NCBI GenBank assembly: GCA_029215795.1
Contig: JARDYH010000004.1
Span: 215,924,517-215,988,516 of the forward strand
Source of the DNA: Anniella stebbinsi
Taxonomy: Eukaryota; Chordata; Lepidosauria; Squamata; Anniellidae
Reading direction: 5' to 3'
Length of the DNA stretch: 64,000 nt
The notes under the pieces are model-generated. The model was given only the letters and a program-made list of their open reading frames with translations, had not been told where the DNA came from and did not search any database. This document shows, piece after piece, positions 1 to 11,244 of this stretch. Positions within the stretch are counted from its first letter, which is position 1. Each line of letters begins with the position of its first letter. The translations under genes were made by a program, and so were the position numbers.

Positions 1-275
1 ATCATAGAATAGTAGAGTTGGAAGGGGCCTATAAGGCCATTGGGTCCAACCCCCTGCTCAATGCAGGAATCCACCTTAAAGCATCCCTGACAGATGGCTG
101 TCCAGCTGCCTCTTGAATGCCTCTAGTGTGGGAGAGCCCACAACCTCCCTAGGTAATTGGTTTCATTTTCGTTCTGCTCTAATGGTCAGGAAGTTTTTCC
201 TGATGTCCATCCAGAATCTGGCTTCCTGTAACTTGAGCCCATTATTCTGTGCCCTTCACTCTGGGATGATCGAAC
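1..275 (-). mobile_element. CR1 LINE 3' end, antisense
   Basis: It begins with the CR1 terminal repeat in reverse (ATCATAGAA), then the tract GGAAGGGGCC, CCAACCCCCTGCTCAATGCA and AGCATCCCTGACAGATGGCT, all typical of the antisense 3' end of CR1. It closely matches 46493-46805. It is 5'-truncated and non-coding, and an ORF that overlaps it is chance. Confidence 0.9.
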
Positions 276-1890
276 GCTTGCCTGTTTCAGAGCATTGGAC
301 CCAACAGGAGGCATGTGGAAATTACGTTACGTTTCCCCTCCTAAGCCTTTTCTCCTGCTTCCATATCGTCTAGAAGCAGAAATTTGCTTCATCAATTTTT
401 TATTTTTTATGGCTTTACCTGGAACAGAATGCAAGTCAGACGCAATTTGTGGTTGGAAATCCATCCATTTTGGGGCTCGCGATGCATTCTTTGAGAGGAG
501 GAAAAGAGCATTCAACGACCTGTGCACATTTGAAACAAGCACAGAAACACTGTGCACATTTCTAACGTGCTTTAGTCAATGGAAGCATGCGTATAAAAAT
601 CCACGCATTTGAAAAATATGCAGAAAAAGACATGCAGATGTCTGTGTGGGGAGGGAAAAAAAGAAACTTGGATGCAATGAGCTTGGCAGTGGAAAACCAA
701 GCACCAGGACAAGATCAAGATTTGCAGACTTGCCCATCCCTAAGCAGTGTGTGTACAGTACTTTGTGTCAAAGCTAAAGCCATTTATCTTCTGAATTGAT
801 TCTGTGTTCCATTTGTAATGAAGATATAGAACTGGGCTTGTTTGCCCTAACTTGCTTTCTAGAGAAACAAGCTGATGGCTTAATACTTCCTATTGTGTTG
901 TACCATATAAAACTACCAGGCCATGGGGGACCATTGGGAGAAAGAAGGAACATGGAGGAATGAAAACTGAGTACACTCATCACTGATTGCACCATCTGTT
1001 TCCTGGTTGCTTGGCTTTAAATGATGTTTTGGCAGTGGCAATACAACCAATCTCCAGCCTGAACAGAAAAGCTGCAAATTCTGTTTAGCAAAATGCCACA
1101 TTAAAACTTTTCACTTTTTTGAACCATCAGGAGGTTTTGCTGCTCTTTGTGGCAAGAATCCAGAAATAGAAGTCCCTCCAAAATACAGGACTATCACATT
1201 GAATTTAAAGGAAGGACTTTAAATCCAATGTGTTAGTCCTGGTTTTTGCATCTTACTCTGAATGAGATTCTTTGATTTGCAAAGCAAAATCGAACCAAAC
1301 CAAACCTAATTTCTCTGGCCAATTTTTCTGCAATACAAAACTTTTTCTTAAATGTTTTATGTGATGGAAGGAATCAGTCCTTGTCCAGTTCAAGATCTAA
1401 ATCCTGGTAAAAATGAGTGAGGGACTTTTTTTTTTTTTAACCAGGATTTAGATCTGGTAAAAATAATCAGGGACTTAGAATTAGTGAGATTCTCATTCAT
1501 TAAGACTGACCAAGCAGTTTGAAAATGCAGTGTCCTCCAGAATAGGAGAGCATTTCTTGTTTCCTCACATGTAGTAAGAGCAATGCAGTTTCTGTGCCAA
1601 GAGGACATGAACACTCTTTTCCCCTCCACCCCTTTATTCCCCCACATCCCCCCACCTCATTGGAAGATGTTCAAATTCAGTGTTGTTTGGATGGCACTAG
1701 GCATCAAGTGTTAATTGTGACAGCTGCTTCTGGTAGAAAACAAACCTCCAAACGTCTGTGCCAAACTCATCTTGTTTCTAACTGCGAGCAACACTAAAAG
1801 TGGAAGTTGTATGTTAATAGTGTGGATGGCCTGTGATGCGTTCTAAAATTCCATAGAAATGCAGATGTTTATAAAAGATACAAGTGGCGC
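276..1890. other. Intron, no recognised feature; small inverted repeat
   Basis: No exon or repeat family recognised. A 14-bp perfect inverted repeat (GATCTAAATCCTGG at 1394-1407 and its complement at 1441-1454) flanks a 15-T run, with TGGTAAAAAT copied beside each arm. Confidence 0.5.
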
Positions 1891-1891
1891 T

Positions 1892-2320
1892 TGAGATGTC
1901 TAAGAATTTTGGTTTTGCTTGCAAAGCATGTTAACATGCCCTGTTCAAAGCTCCAAGCGTGACCATGTGTCCACTGAAAATATTAGCCAATTGTCAAACA
2001 CCTCTTCCTGTTCATCCCATTCCCAATTCTGAGTTCAATTGGCTCAAGTTTCCCAATTTCTGCTGATTTCTTGATTTGCACAAATTCCCTAATTAGAGAG
2101 AATCAACTCTGCGTCAATCTATAGAGGAAATTTGCACAAATTAGGAAATTAGCACAGATTCTGGGAGATTTGCACAAATTCAGCAATGTTTGTTCAAATC
2201 TCTCATTCGCACAGAGTGAGCAGTGACCGCAAACACGAATGGGAATCAGGGGATGAGATTGGTGGCGGGATGATGTTTGGAGAATCCTAATAATCTTGAA
2301 CATTGTTCATTCACCTGCAA
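1892..2320. repeat. Diverged DNA-transposon-like repeat (family G)
   Basis: Shares segments with 32433-32807: CATGCCCTGTTC, repeated TTTGCACAAAT motifs, and CACGAATGGGAATCAGG near the right side. It is AT-rich and non-coding. The ends are degraded, so the limits are approximate. Confidence 0.5.
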
Positions 2321-2928
2321 CAAAATTTTGCAGTATGGAGGGCTCCTTGTTCAATAGTCCAGCCACCCTCCCCCAGTTTGGGCAGGACAGAATGAAGTCT
2401 CATCTTTACATGAAAGAAAGACCTGAAATACATAAGAATGTAGTGTGATAAGAATTATTGTTGGACCTTTTGCAAGCATTGACTTGTAGAGCAATAAAAG
2501 GAAAAGGTGATTTGACAAATCCTTTCTTTGATGAAGCCCGTTTTCCAGCTGTTGTTGATGGTATCAAAGATTAGAAGGAGTGGGTACGTATTTCACATGT
2601 ATGCTCGTATGTTTCATATGCCTTTTGCTGGTATGGGGAACTATTTGGGGATCAGGATGCAGCTCTATGAAAGGCAGTATTTAAGGAACAAACGTTTCTG
2701 CTGGTATGATTTCCTATCCTTGCAGCCATTCCTGACATCCGGGGCAAAACTAAAGAATTACATCTCTGTTCGACAGTAGGAGCAAAGCTAAAGAATTATG
2801 TCTCTTTTAGTTATAGTTGGTCTTGTTACATTCACCTCTAAGCAGAAGGAAAAGTAATGTAATTCTATGAGCTGCGAGTCGAGTGTGTGTTTCATGTTCT
2901 GTGTTTTGTGGAATTTAACTTGTGTGTT

Positions 2929-2932
<4 letters not shown>
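2321..2932. other. Intron, nothing recognised
   Basis: No repeat family, splice signal or convincing coding potential seen. Confidence 0.4.

Positions 2933-2962
<30 letters not shown>
2933..2962 (+). repeat. (TG)n microsatellite
   Basis: About 15 TG units, continuing into a GCGCGTGCA stretch directly before a CR1 fragment. Confidence 0.95.
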
Positions 2963-2966
<4 letters not shown>

Positions 2967-2984
2967 TGCACCCAGACACACAAA

Positions 2985-3284
2985 ATCATAGAATCATAGA
3001 GTTGGAAGGGGCCATTTAGGCCAACATGTCCAATCCCCTGCACAATGTAGGAATCCAGCTTAAAGCATCCCTGACAGATGTCTATCCCACTCTCCCGTTG
3101 AATTCCTCCAGAGTCAGAAAGCCCACCACCTCCCTGGGCAGTTGGTTCCCTTGTCTGGTGGTCAGACTGTTAGGCAGTTTTTTCTGATGTTCAAGCAAAA
3201 TCTGTCTTCCTGCAACTCCAGCCTATAATTTTATGTTCTACAGAGAGCAGGTTATAGACGTCTTCTATGCCATTACCCTTTAGT
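2985..3284 (-). mobile_element. CR1 LINE fragment, antisense (left part of an interrupted copy)
   Basis: Reverse terminal repeat AATCATAGAATCATAGAG, then the standard antisense CR1 3' sequence. The CR1 alignment breaks off near 3284 and resumes at about 4105, so an L2 copy has inserted into it. Confidence 0.85.
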
Positions 3285-4104
3285 TCTGTATGGGGTTACA
3301 TCCCCCCTGAAATACTGTGTTCATAGCTTGGGGGTGCTCCTGGATCCGTCACTCCAAATGACAGCCCAGATAGATGTGACGGCCAGGAGTGCCTATTATT
3401 AGCTTCGGCTGATAAGCCAGGTGCACCCCTTCCTAGAGTTCGAAGACCTAAAAATGGTAGTGCACATGCTAGTAACTTCAAGGCTCGACTTCTGTAATGC
3501 GCTGTACATAGGGCTACCTTTGTGCCTAGTCCGGAAACTTCAACTAGTTCAAAATATGGCAGCCAGGTGGGTCACCGGTATGCCTAGGGATGATCACATT
3601 ACAACAATTCTAAAATCACTCCACTGGCTGCCAATTAGTTTCCGGGCGAATTATAAAGTGTTGGTTATTACCTTTAAAGCCCTACATAGTTTGGGTCCAG
3701 GTTACCTGCGGGATCACCTTCTCCCGTATAATCCGCCCTGCACATTCAGGTCCTCTGGGAAGAATTTACTCCAGTCAGCCAGAACCAGGCTGACGAGTAT
3801 TACCCAGAGGATCTTCTCTTCTGCGGCTCTCAGACTGTGGAATGGCCTGCGGGAGGAGATTCGACAAATTAGCAGTCTTCTTGAATTTAAGAGAGCTGTG
3901 AAGACTGATCTCTTCCGGCAGGCCTACCTAGTTGAATTTTAAGATGTTTTAAATAATGTATTAGTTTTTATTTGTTTTTAATGTTTTATCTATTTTATGG
4001 TCCTTGTATTTATACTCATTGTTGTTCCCTGCCTTGATCCGGAGGGAGAGGCGGGTTAGAAATAAATATATTATTATTGTTGTTGTTGTTGTTGTTGTTG
4101 TTGT
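3285..4104 (+). mobile_element. L2-type LINE, 3' end of the reverse transcriptase ORF and tail
   Basis: The 3' portion of a CR1/L2-superfamily non-LTR retrotransposon. The longest open part (3421-3942) encodes the region after the reverse transcriptase palm: SRLDFCNALYIGLPL, LQLVQNMAARWVTG, LKSLHWLPISFRANYKVLVI and a terminal FRQAYLVEF. An in-frame TAG at 3400-3402 replaces the Gln seen in the other copies, so the ORF is broken. The tail is GAGGCGGGTTAGAAATAAATA followed by a TTA/TTG microsatellite (4070-4104). It is 5'-truncated and sits inside an antisense CR1. It is not a host gene. Confidence 0.9.
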
Positions 4105-4265
4105 ACTTGAAAAGTGCTATCATATCTCCCCACCCCAGGCTTCTTTTCTCAGGTTTAACCACACCCAGTTCCTTCAATCTTTCCTTTCAGGACATAGTTT
4201 CTAATTCCCTGATCATCTTTGTTGCCCTTCTCTGAACCTGTTCCAATTTACCTGAATCCTTCTTA
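4105..4265 (-). mobile_element. CR1 LINE fragment, antisense (right part of the interrupted copy)
   Basis: ACTTGAAAAGTGCTATCATA, CCCCAGGCTTCTTTTCTCAG and CCCTGATCATCTTTGTTGCC match the complement of the plus-strand CR1 at 9365-9530. It continues the fragment at 2985-3284 across the L2 insertion. Confidence 0.8.
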
Positions 4266-4282
4266 AATTTCAAGTTGTTCTG

Positions 4283-4545
4283 ATGTGGTGATGGCCACCA
4301 ATTTGGAAGGCTTCAAAAGGAGATTAGCCAGATTCATGGAAGATAAGGTATCTGTGGCTACTGGTCCTGATGGCTATAGGCTACTTCCAGTATCAAAGGC
4401 CGTATGTGCACCAGTTGCTGGGAACAGGGTCAAGAGGCTGCTGTTGCTCTCGTGTTCTGCTTGTGGTTGACCAGTGTGTGAACAGAATGCTGGGCTAGAT
4501 GGACCTTGGTCTGAACCAGTCTGGCTCTTCTGATTTTCTTATGAA
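4283..4545 (+). mobile_element. CR1-like LINE 3' tail, second subfamily (LINE-B)
   Basis: Contains GATGGCCACCAATTTGGAAG, TGCACCAGTTGCTGGGAACA, GAACAGAATGCTGGGCTAGA and a TGGACCTTGGTCTGAACCAG tail ending CTTATGA. The same order of blocks occurs at 51730-52070 and, reversed, at 6543-7510. Assignment to the CR1 group is tentative. Confidence 0.7.
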
Positions 4546-5434
4546 AAAGTCATAATTTTGCAAAATAAATGCAAAAAATCTTCCTTAATTGATGGGTCCC
4601 CAGATTTCAAAGACTTATATATTTATTTGAACTATTTTTATGCTGCTCGTCAGCCAAAAAAAGGTTCCCACAGTGGCTTACATATGTTCTATTAAATAAG
4701 GCTGTCCCTGCCTGCATTCCAGCTTGCTGGAATGGCTTGTACTTCATTCAATGCTCCCACCCTTCTCTGAGCTGCATCATGCTACTCTTGACACTACCAA
4801 ATGCCTTTTCTTCAACAATACAGTATGAGTGACAGAGTGAACCTACTGCCGTGCAGATAGGCAGAATGTCCTGTCTTTATGCATAAAATCTGGGCATCCA
4901 GAATCTGAGCACAAATGATCTTTCTATTTCTATATGCATTATCAGCCAGCAGTAAGTTGATAATAGGAGGGCCTACCATGTTCATTTGGCAATCCATTTT
5001 CTCTTCATCCTAACCCTGCTGTTCGTAACAACTAGGCATCCACGAAATGCCATCTAAACCTCAGTAATTTCCTCTGGCTTTCCAGCAAAGCAATCCATTT
5101 GTATGCCAAGATAGTACTGGTTAAAAAAAATATGTTCCCAGCAATAACCATTTAAATTGTTTAACAAATACGGACAATTTTTGACATTGTAGAATTAAAA
5201 ATGCCATTTTGGTTGATGTGAGCTACCTGTTATGGGTTTTTTTTCCTGCTGTTTCATTACTCAGCAAAGAAAAAAGGTGAAACAAAAAGGATGTCTCCAA
5301 TTAACGGTAATGTCACTGTTGCTCAGGTGAATGCTGTTTCCCACAAACTTCATTTTTCTATTGCCAGAATTCCATAAGAATATCTGTTCAGAATTAGGCT
5401 TCTCCATTGCAGTCCAGTAATAACCATTATCATG
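4546..5434. other. Intron; short LINE-tail-like segment, otherwise unrecognised
   Basis: 4614-4720 (TATTTATTTGAACTATTTTT, ATGCTGCTCGTCAGCC, CAGTGGCTTACAT) resembles an antisense LINE 3' tail. Nothing recognised in the rest. Confidence 0.4.
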
Positions 5435-5435
5435 G

Positions 5436-5982
5436 GCCGTTTCTACACCTAAGGGTGTAGAGGGAGGGCCTGGGGGCGATCCCGGATGTACTTGCTTCCG
5501 GGATCGTCACTCACTTTCTACACAGGAACACAGCGTCCCAGAAGCAAACAGGATGTCACATTTGTCACGGCTGCCATTTTCTTTTTTTACAAGACGGAGC
5601 CGGGAGCGCACTTGCGCTCCATTGGAAAAGTAAGTCAAAATAATAATACTCCCCCTGAAATCGTGGCCCTTGCCACCCCTTGCCATGCCTTGGATGGTGA
5701 AAATGCAGCCCCCCTCTCCCCTGATGGGCACGGAGCCACTCAGTGCCCGTTTCTGGTGCTCTACTTACTTGTGAGTAAGCAGGCACCAGGCAGGGTGGAA
5801 ACCCACATCTCCTGCGGTCTCAGGATGGTCCCAGGGTGGCTGGAAGATTCGGGTTTTCCCAGGGTTTCTTTATCCCTGGGAAACCCCGTGCCCATCCCCC
5901 CTGCCCCTGGGAGTCCCTGTTTGGATGCACAGGGAGCACCCCGGGAACAACCCCAGGACAAAAGGCCAGTGTAGAAACGGCC
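5436..5982 (+). mobile_element. Non-autonomous DNA transposon, GGCCGTTTCTACAC family, copy 1
   Basis: Inverted termini of 14 identical bases (GGCCGTTTCTACAC and its complement) enclose a 547-bp GC-rich body without a transposase. The body has shared blocks: GATCCCGGATGTACTTGC, TGATGGGCACGGAG, TTACTTGTGAGTAAGC and a TTTATCCCTGGGAAA palindrome. Related copies are at 8647-9214, 13619-14174 and 21332-21723. The overlapping ORFs on both strands are low-complexity by-products. Confidence 0.75.
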
Positions 5983-6294
5983 ACAGAGATAAAAGCAAGA
6001 AAAGAGCAAAACAAAAACAAACACACAAAACCAATGACACCATTGATTTAGAAGTGAAAAAATGCACACTAGAAAGTCATGAACGAAGAAATGTATTTCA
6101 TAATACTTCACATTTGCTATTTCTTCATATTTGTTATTTAGAGACTTTTCAGTAAAGTTTGTTTTTAGAATACAACTTCTCATAATTGCAAAGATTAGGT
6201 TTGGAAATAAACATTTAAATGGCAAGCTCAGAATACAGAATTCCATGTACAGATTTCAAAATATATTTACTACATATTCAAGACTAGGGCTGGG
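5983..6294. other. AT-rich intron, nothing recognised
   Basis: AT-rich sequence without recognisable repeat or exon signals. Confidence 0.4.
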
Positions 6295-6532
6295 TGAATC
6301 TGTCAGTTTTGCATTCTCTCGCGTTCAGATTTTTTTTAAAAAAAACAACCACCTCAAGTTCTCTTTGACCCGAATATGAAGAACTTTGCAAATTTTGGTA
6401 AATGGTCAAACCTGAATTAAAACAAGCTCCTCACCACTCTGCAACAGCCAAATTCAATAGGTACAAGAGGATTCCAAGCCCACAGAGGACTTTGAGAAGT
6501 TTTTTTGGGGGGGGGGATTGTGCACAGCCCTA
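6295..6532. mobile_element. Short hAT-like MITE (TAGGGCTG termini)
   Basis: Starts TAGGGCTGGGTGAAT and ends GTGCACAGCCCTA, an imperfect inverted pair fitting the hAT YARNG terminal pattern. I could not confirm a target duplication. Confidence 0.5.
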
Positions 6533-6542
6533 ATATTTGCCA

Positions 6543-6798
6543 TTGAATATAAGAAAGGAAGGGGAGCCCTGCTGGATCAGACCATCTAGGCCAGCATTCT
6601 GCTCACGCGGTGGCCAACCAGCTGCCCATGGGAAACCCACGAGCAGGGCATGAGTGCAACAGCACCCTCCCGCCCATGTTCCCCAGCAACCGGTGTACAT
6701 AGACATACTGCCTTGGTTAATGGAAGTCACATAGAGGCATCAGGACTAGTAGCCATTAATAGCCTCCACCAGGAATTTGTCTACGCCCCCTTTTAAAG
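6543..6798 (-). mobile_element. LINE-B (CR1-like) 3' tail, antisense, left part
   Basis: The complement reads CACCGGTTGCTGGGGAACAT, GTGAGCAGAATGCTGGCCTA and GATGGTCTGATCCAGCAGGG, the LINE-B block order. It is interrupted by the hAT MITE at 6799-7293 and resumes at 7294. Confidence 0.75.
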
Positions 6799-7293
6799 TA
6801 GGGTGACCAGATAAAATCCAGGTCAGGGCTCATGGAACTTTAAGAGTTGTAGAGAAAAGGGAATTTCAGCCAGGGTCATTTGTATGCAATTCGTTCCTGG
6901 AGATATTCCCTCTTCATCACAATAGTTAAAGTTGCAGGGGCCCTGCCTTCTTTTGTATATGGTCACTCTAGTATAGGCTGACCAGATAAAATCCAGGTCA
7001 GGGCTCATGTAACTTTAACAGTTGTAGAGAAAAGGGAATTTCAGCCAGTGTCATTTGTATGCAATTAGTTCCTGGTGAAATTCCCTCTTCATCACAACAG
7101 TTAAAGTTGCAGGGGCCCTGCCTTCTTTTGTATATGGTCACTCTAGTATAGTGCATGCACCTTGAACAGTTGTGATGAAGAGGGAATTTCACCAGGAACT
7201 AATTGCATACAAATGACACTGGCTGAAATTCCCTTTTCTCTACAACTGTTAAAGCTACATGAGCCCTGAGCTGGATTTTATCTGGTCACCCTA
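6799..7293. mobile_element. Palindromic hAT-type MITE (family A), expanded copy
   Basis: Termini TAGGGTGACCAGATAAAATC and GATTTTATCTGGTCACCCTA are exact inverted repeats. An exact 8-bp target duplication, TTTTAAAG, lies at 6791-6798 and 7294-7301, as expected for hAT transposition. The left half-unit is duplicated in tandem (6799-6974 and 6975-7150) and faces one inverted half (7151-7293), giving 495 bp instead of about 300-330. There is no transposase. The element sits inside an antisense LINE-B. Confidence 0.92.
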
Positions 7294-7510
7294 TTTTAAA
7301 GCCAACCAAATTGGTGGCCATAACTAGGTTTTGCGGTAGAGAATTCCATAGTTTGACTATGCACTGTGTGAAGAAGTCTTTCCTTTGATCCGTCCCACCG
7401 ATCAGCTTCATGGGATGACCCCACTGAGTTCTAGTATTATGAGAGAGGGAGAAAAATGTCCCCCTACCCACAGTGTCCACACCATGCATCAGTAAAGCTG
7501 GAAGGAGCAA
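7294..7510 (-). mobile_element. LINE-B (CR1-like) fragment, antisense, right part
   Basis: The complement encodes TDQRKDFFTQCIVKLWNSLP then ATNLVGFK, a decayed stretch like the end of CR1-type ORF2 or its spacer. It joins 6543-6798 across the MITE at GTTGGCTTTAAAA. Confidence 0.7.
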
Positions 7511-8144
7511 GAATTCCTGCAGCTCTTTGATTCCGTTTCCAGATTTCCATGTGTTTGTTAGAGTAGCAATAAATTGTGGCTGAAATCACGAAAGTGACAT
7601 TTTTCTGGCAAGAGGGCCTTCCAAGCTCGCGACCCTTTTCCAATCTGTTTGAATCGTGCCTATCCTATTATCAATATAACTTGGGATATATCTGTCACAC
7701 ACCCCTCCCTCTGCTGCTGACAGTGCCTTCCCAGATAGCAGGTGCCAGTGCCAAATGCCTCATCACGAGACACGTGAAAAACCTTCCCCGTGCCATGAGG
7801 CAGCGAGCCACACGCAGAGACAGGGCCAAAAGGCAACATTCACTCAAACCTCATCAAAGTCTAGAGACCTGATTAAATTATCCTGCAGGGGAATTCACAG
7901 ACAGAACTTATGGCATAATTTGAAGTTAATGACTTGGATCCAAAGGTGCCCTTCCCCCCAAGCAGTGAGCTGCTTCCACGCCTGGAAAGGCTGTTTCTGA
8001 CTTAGCGGAAGTGTGTTGTATGAGAAAAGTGAACTGAAATCTAGAGACTAGGGGTATGCTTCGCCTTGGTCTCGAACCCCGAATTTGAGTCAAAGTGGGC
8101 CAGTTTGGCCCTCCTTGACTTGAATCTGGTTTGGGCCACCTCAG
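7511..8144. other. Intron, nothing recognised
   Basis: No repeat or exon recognised. The ORFs here are short and of biased composition. Confidence 0.4.
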
Positions 8145-8296
8145 CCCGAAGTGGCTCCTCCAGCTTTAACTATTGTGATGAGGAGGGAATTTCACCAGGT
8201 GCTGCGTGCATACAAACGACGCCTGCTGAAATTCCCTTTTCTATGCAACTGTTAAAGATACAGAAGCCCTGTCCTCCTTTCCATATGGTCACCCTA
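8145..8296. mobile_element. Family A hAT MITE, half copy
   Basis: One palindromic half-unit: AGCTTTAACTATTGTGATGA, GAGGGAATTTCACCAGGTGC, CCTGCTGAAATTCCCTTTTC, ending CATATGGTCACCCTA. The left half is missing. Confidence 0.8.
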
Positions 8297-8646
8297 ATTC
8301 CCGATAACGGAGGCACAAACAGCTCCCTTCTGCCAAGCAAGCCTTAGCAGCTGTGTATAAGTGTTTTCCCACTGCGGAGCAAGCTTTGCAATGTGGAACT
8401 GCACACACTCTAGCCACTAAGGCTTCCTTTGCAATGGGAATAATCTCTCAGACAATATGGGGATCCTTCCATCTCCCTAGGACACGTCACATTCCTCAAT
8501 GTACCACCCTGTACACACGAAACCCTGGGCCATGCAGCTGCAGCTGCAACTGCGAATATTTTGTTGCATGAGCTTGTCCAGTTCTTTGGGCTTGTCCAGT
8601 TCTTAATGCTAACATAACTAGGCTTTGGAGTGTCTACAATGACTAA
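8297..8646. other. Intron, nothing recognised
   Basis: No feature beyond an adjacent doubling of the phrase CTTGTCCAGTTCTT (about 8573-8605). Confidence 0.4.
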
Positions 8647-9214
8647 GGCTGGTACTACACTGGCCTGTTTACCCGGGACCATCCCCAGCTGGTCCCTGTA
8701 CATGCAAATGACGCATAGGGACTCCCGGGGGCGGACACGGGATTTCCCAGGGATAAGAGTTCCTTGGAAAATCCTGTTTTTTCCCCGGTTCTGAGAACTT
8801 CCTGAGACCGTGGGAGATGTGGCTGCCCATCCCGGCTGTTTCCATGCTTACTTGCGAGTAGGTGCGGAAGCAGAAATGGGCAGGGAGCTGCGCTGCGTGG
8901 CTCTGTGCCCATCAGAGGAGAGGTGGGGAGCAACTCCGCCATCCCCAGGACGGCAGGGGGAGACCCCTCCCAATATCGGGCATTTTTAAAAAAAAAACAA
9001 AAAGATTTACATTTTCTGGTGGAGGGCAAGTGTGCTCTTCGGGCCTGCTGTTAAAAAAAGAAAGAAAAAAAAGGCAGAAGCTATGGCATGACATCCCTCC
9101 TTCCCCCCAGGACATCGTGCCTCCTATGTGGCTTAGAGCAATGATCCCGGAAGCAGGTTTTTTTGGGATCGCCGCCCCTCCCTCCCTCTACACCCGTATG
9201 GTGTAGAAACGGCC
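8647..9214 (-). mobile_element. GGCCGTTTCTACAC-family DNA transposon, copy 2, inverted
   Basis: Reversed relative to copy 1. The right end GGTGTAGAAACGGCC is intact and the left end is GGCTGGTACTACACTGG. It is flanked by TAA on both sides (8644-8646, 9215-9217), a possible 3-bp duplication of the PIF/Harbinger type. It contains TTACTTGCGAGTAGG and a large GC-rich palindrome, and lacks coding capacity. Confidence 0.72.
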
Positions 9215-9364
9215 TAAGACAGAAAGATGACGGTATCTTGGAGGTTTGGTCCTAAGTCTTTGGACTTCGGGTGGTAGTTTAGGACCTATGAAGAGAGGTG
9301 ATGACCCCAACCTAGGTTGGACTGTAGCAACAGCAGCAACACCTCCCTTAGATTTCTTATTAGC

Positions 9365-9814
9365 AAAAGGAGAGGGATGAAAGGATGATCAGGGGTCTGG
9401 AAACAAAGCCCGATGAGGAGAGACTGGAAAAACTGGGCATGTTTACCCTGGAGAAGAGAAGCCTGAGGGGAGACATGATAGCATTCTTCAAATACTTGAA
9501 AGGTTGTCACACAGAGGAGGGCCAGGATCTCTTCTCGATCAACCCAGAGTGCAGGACACGGAATAATGGGCTCAAGGTACAGGAAGCCAGATTCCGGCTG
9601 AACATCAGGAAAAGTTTCCTGACTGTTAGAGCAGTACGGCAATGAAACCAATTGCCTAGGGAGGTTGTGGGCTCTCCCACACTAGAGGCCTTCAAGAGGC
9701 AGCTGGACAGACATCTATTTGGGATGCTTTAAGGGGGATTCCTGCATTGAGCAGGCGGTTGGACTTGATGGCCTTGTAGGCCCCTTCCAGCTCTACTATT
9801 CTATGATTCTATGA
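9365..9814 (+). mobile_element. CR1 LINE 3' end, sense
   Basis: The best CR1 tail in the window: AAACTGGGCATGTTTACCCT, CTTCAAATACTTGAAAGG, GGTTGGACTTGATGGCCTTG, ending in two copies of the octamer-type terminal repeat (CTATTCTATGATTCTATGA). It is 5'-truncated near 9365. Its overlapping ORFs are not a functional protein. Confidence 0.92.
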
Positions 9815-10942
9815 GAGGGGGGAGCAGACAAAGCTGTGCAGAAAAGGACATTCCAGGAGGTGCAGGTTTCCTTACCCCTCTACAGCATGCTGCACTCTCA
9901 AAAAATCCCTCTTCTATTCAAACTCTATTCAACCTTCATTTTCATATCCACCTTAGAAAGAGAAAATTAAAAAGGTGTGCGAGAGAGTTAATAATAATAG
10001 TGCTGTAGCCCATGTTTCAGGTGTGGGTTAAAGGTAGATCCTCTGTCTTACAAAGGCTGGGAAAACTTGTCCGGGTAAATATATATTTTACTTTCATAAT
10101 TTTCAGTAATGGACTTGCAGCAAATCAAATAAGCTACCAAACACATTTTAAAATGCTTTTAGAGTTTTTCTCCAGATGATGTTGCCTGCATCATTAGTGG
10201 GAAGAGCAATTTAACATTTTAATGTTGCCTGCTCTGCATATAGATGAGAATGAGAATGGATATGTGATGTTAATATTGCATTGAAGTTGACAGATTTTGT
10301 AACATTCGCCGGCAAACTAGAATTTAGCGTTCAAATGAAATTGATAGATTTTACAATAAAGTTTGCAAATGGTACAGGATTTGTTTGCTTTGGTACTTCA
10401 CAAATTCCTCTAAGTGCATTTGCCATGAATGGATCAAAATGTGTTCACATTGTAGGCCCTGCTCAGATGGACAGTAGCTCCCAAACAGTCACTTGCAGGA
10501 GAATGGAATGCCGCTAACATTCCTGCAACCCAGCAGGATTCGTGTAGGTGTGCTGATTGTATGAATCAATGGGTAGGCCTGACTAACCTTAAGTCTCATT
10601 CATTTCAATGGATCTGCTCTAAGTAGGACTAACCCTGGGTACTTCCCAGTGTGTCTATGTGGGGCCTGTACTCACAGCCATTGCAATTTCTGTGGTTGCT
10701 ATGGCTTGAAAAGGGATTATATTGATCATACCCATCATAAAAACTCTCCTTACAGAGTCTGGACACCATCTTGGCAGCTTCCAGGACTCACAGTATGTTG
10801 AGCATTACATAGAAAAGAAAAAAGAAAAATGAGTGTGGGGGGGGGGGAGATATGAATTAGCTTGCTTGAGTTCCTTATATTGGGCAGTGGGTCAGGACCT
10901 TCTTGCTGGCATGGCCAGAGCCACCAGTGGGTGGGGCTATAG
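9815..10942. other. Intron; one short dispersed repeat fragment
   Basis: 10555-10635 (AATCAATGGGTAGGC, TCTCATTCATTTCAATGG, CTGCTCTAAGTAGGAC) resembles half of the palindromic repeat at 27575-27689. Nothing else recognised. Confidence 0.45.
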
Positions 10943-11244
10943 TAGGGTGACCATATGGAAAGGAGGACCGAGCTCCAGTATCTTTAACAGTTGCATAGAA
11001 AAGGGAATTTCTGCAGGTGTCATTTGTGAAATTCCCTCTTCATCACAGTAGTTCAAGCTGCAGGAGCCCTGCCCTCTTTTGTACCTGGTCATTCAGACAG
11101 GGCTCCTGCAGCTTTAACTGTTGTGATGATGAGGGAATTTCACCAGGTGCTGCATGCCTACAAATGACACCTGCTGAAATTCCCTTTTCTATACAACTGT
11201 TAAAGATACAGGAGCCTTGTCCTCCTTTCCATATGGTCACCCTA
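10943..11244. mobile_element. Palindromic hAT-type MITE (family A)
   Basis: TAGGGTGACCATATGGAAAG at the left is complemented by CTTTCCATATGGTCACCCTA at the right. Two inverted half-units of about 150 bp meet near 11093. Flanks GGCTATAG (10935-10942) and GGATACAG (11245-11252) agree at 6 of 8 bases, a decayed target duplication. Confidence 0.88.

Noticed and set aside
3421..3942. 173-codon ORF as a possible host gene
   Set aside because: It is the end of an L2-type LINE ORF with an in-frame stop just upstream, and matches the copies at 24911 and 57643.
5486..6246. ORFs in the GGCC-family element
   Set aside because: Present on both strands of a palindromic non-coding transposon and not conserved in its other copies.
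9286..9651. 121-codon minus-strand ORF
   Set aside because: It is antisense to a CR1 3' end and has no coding meaning.
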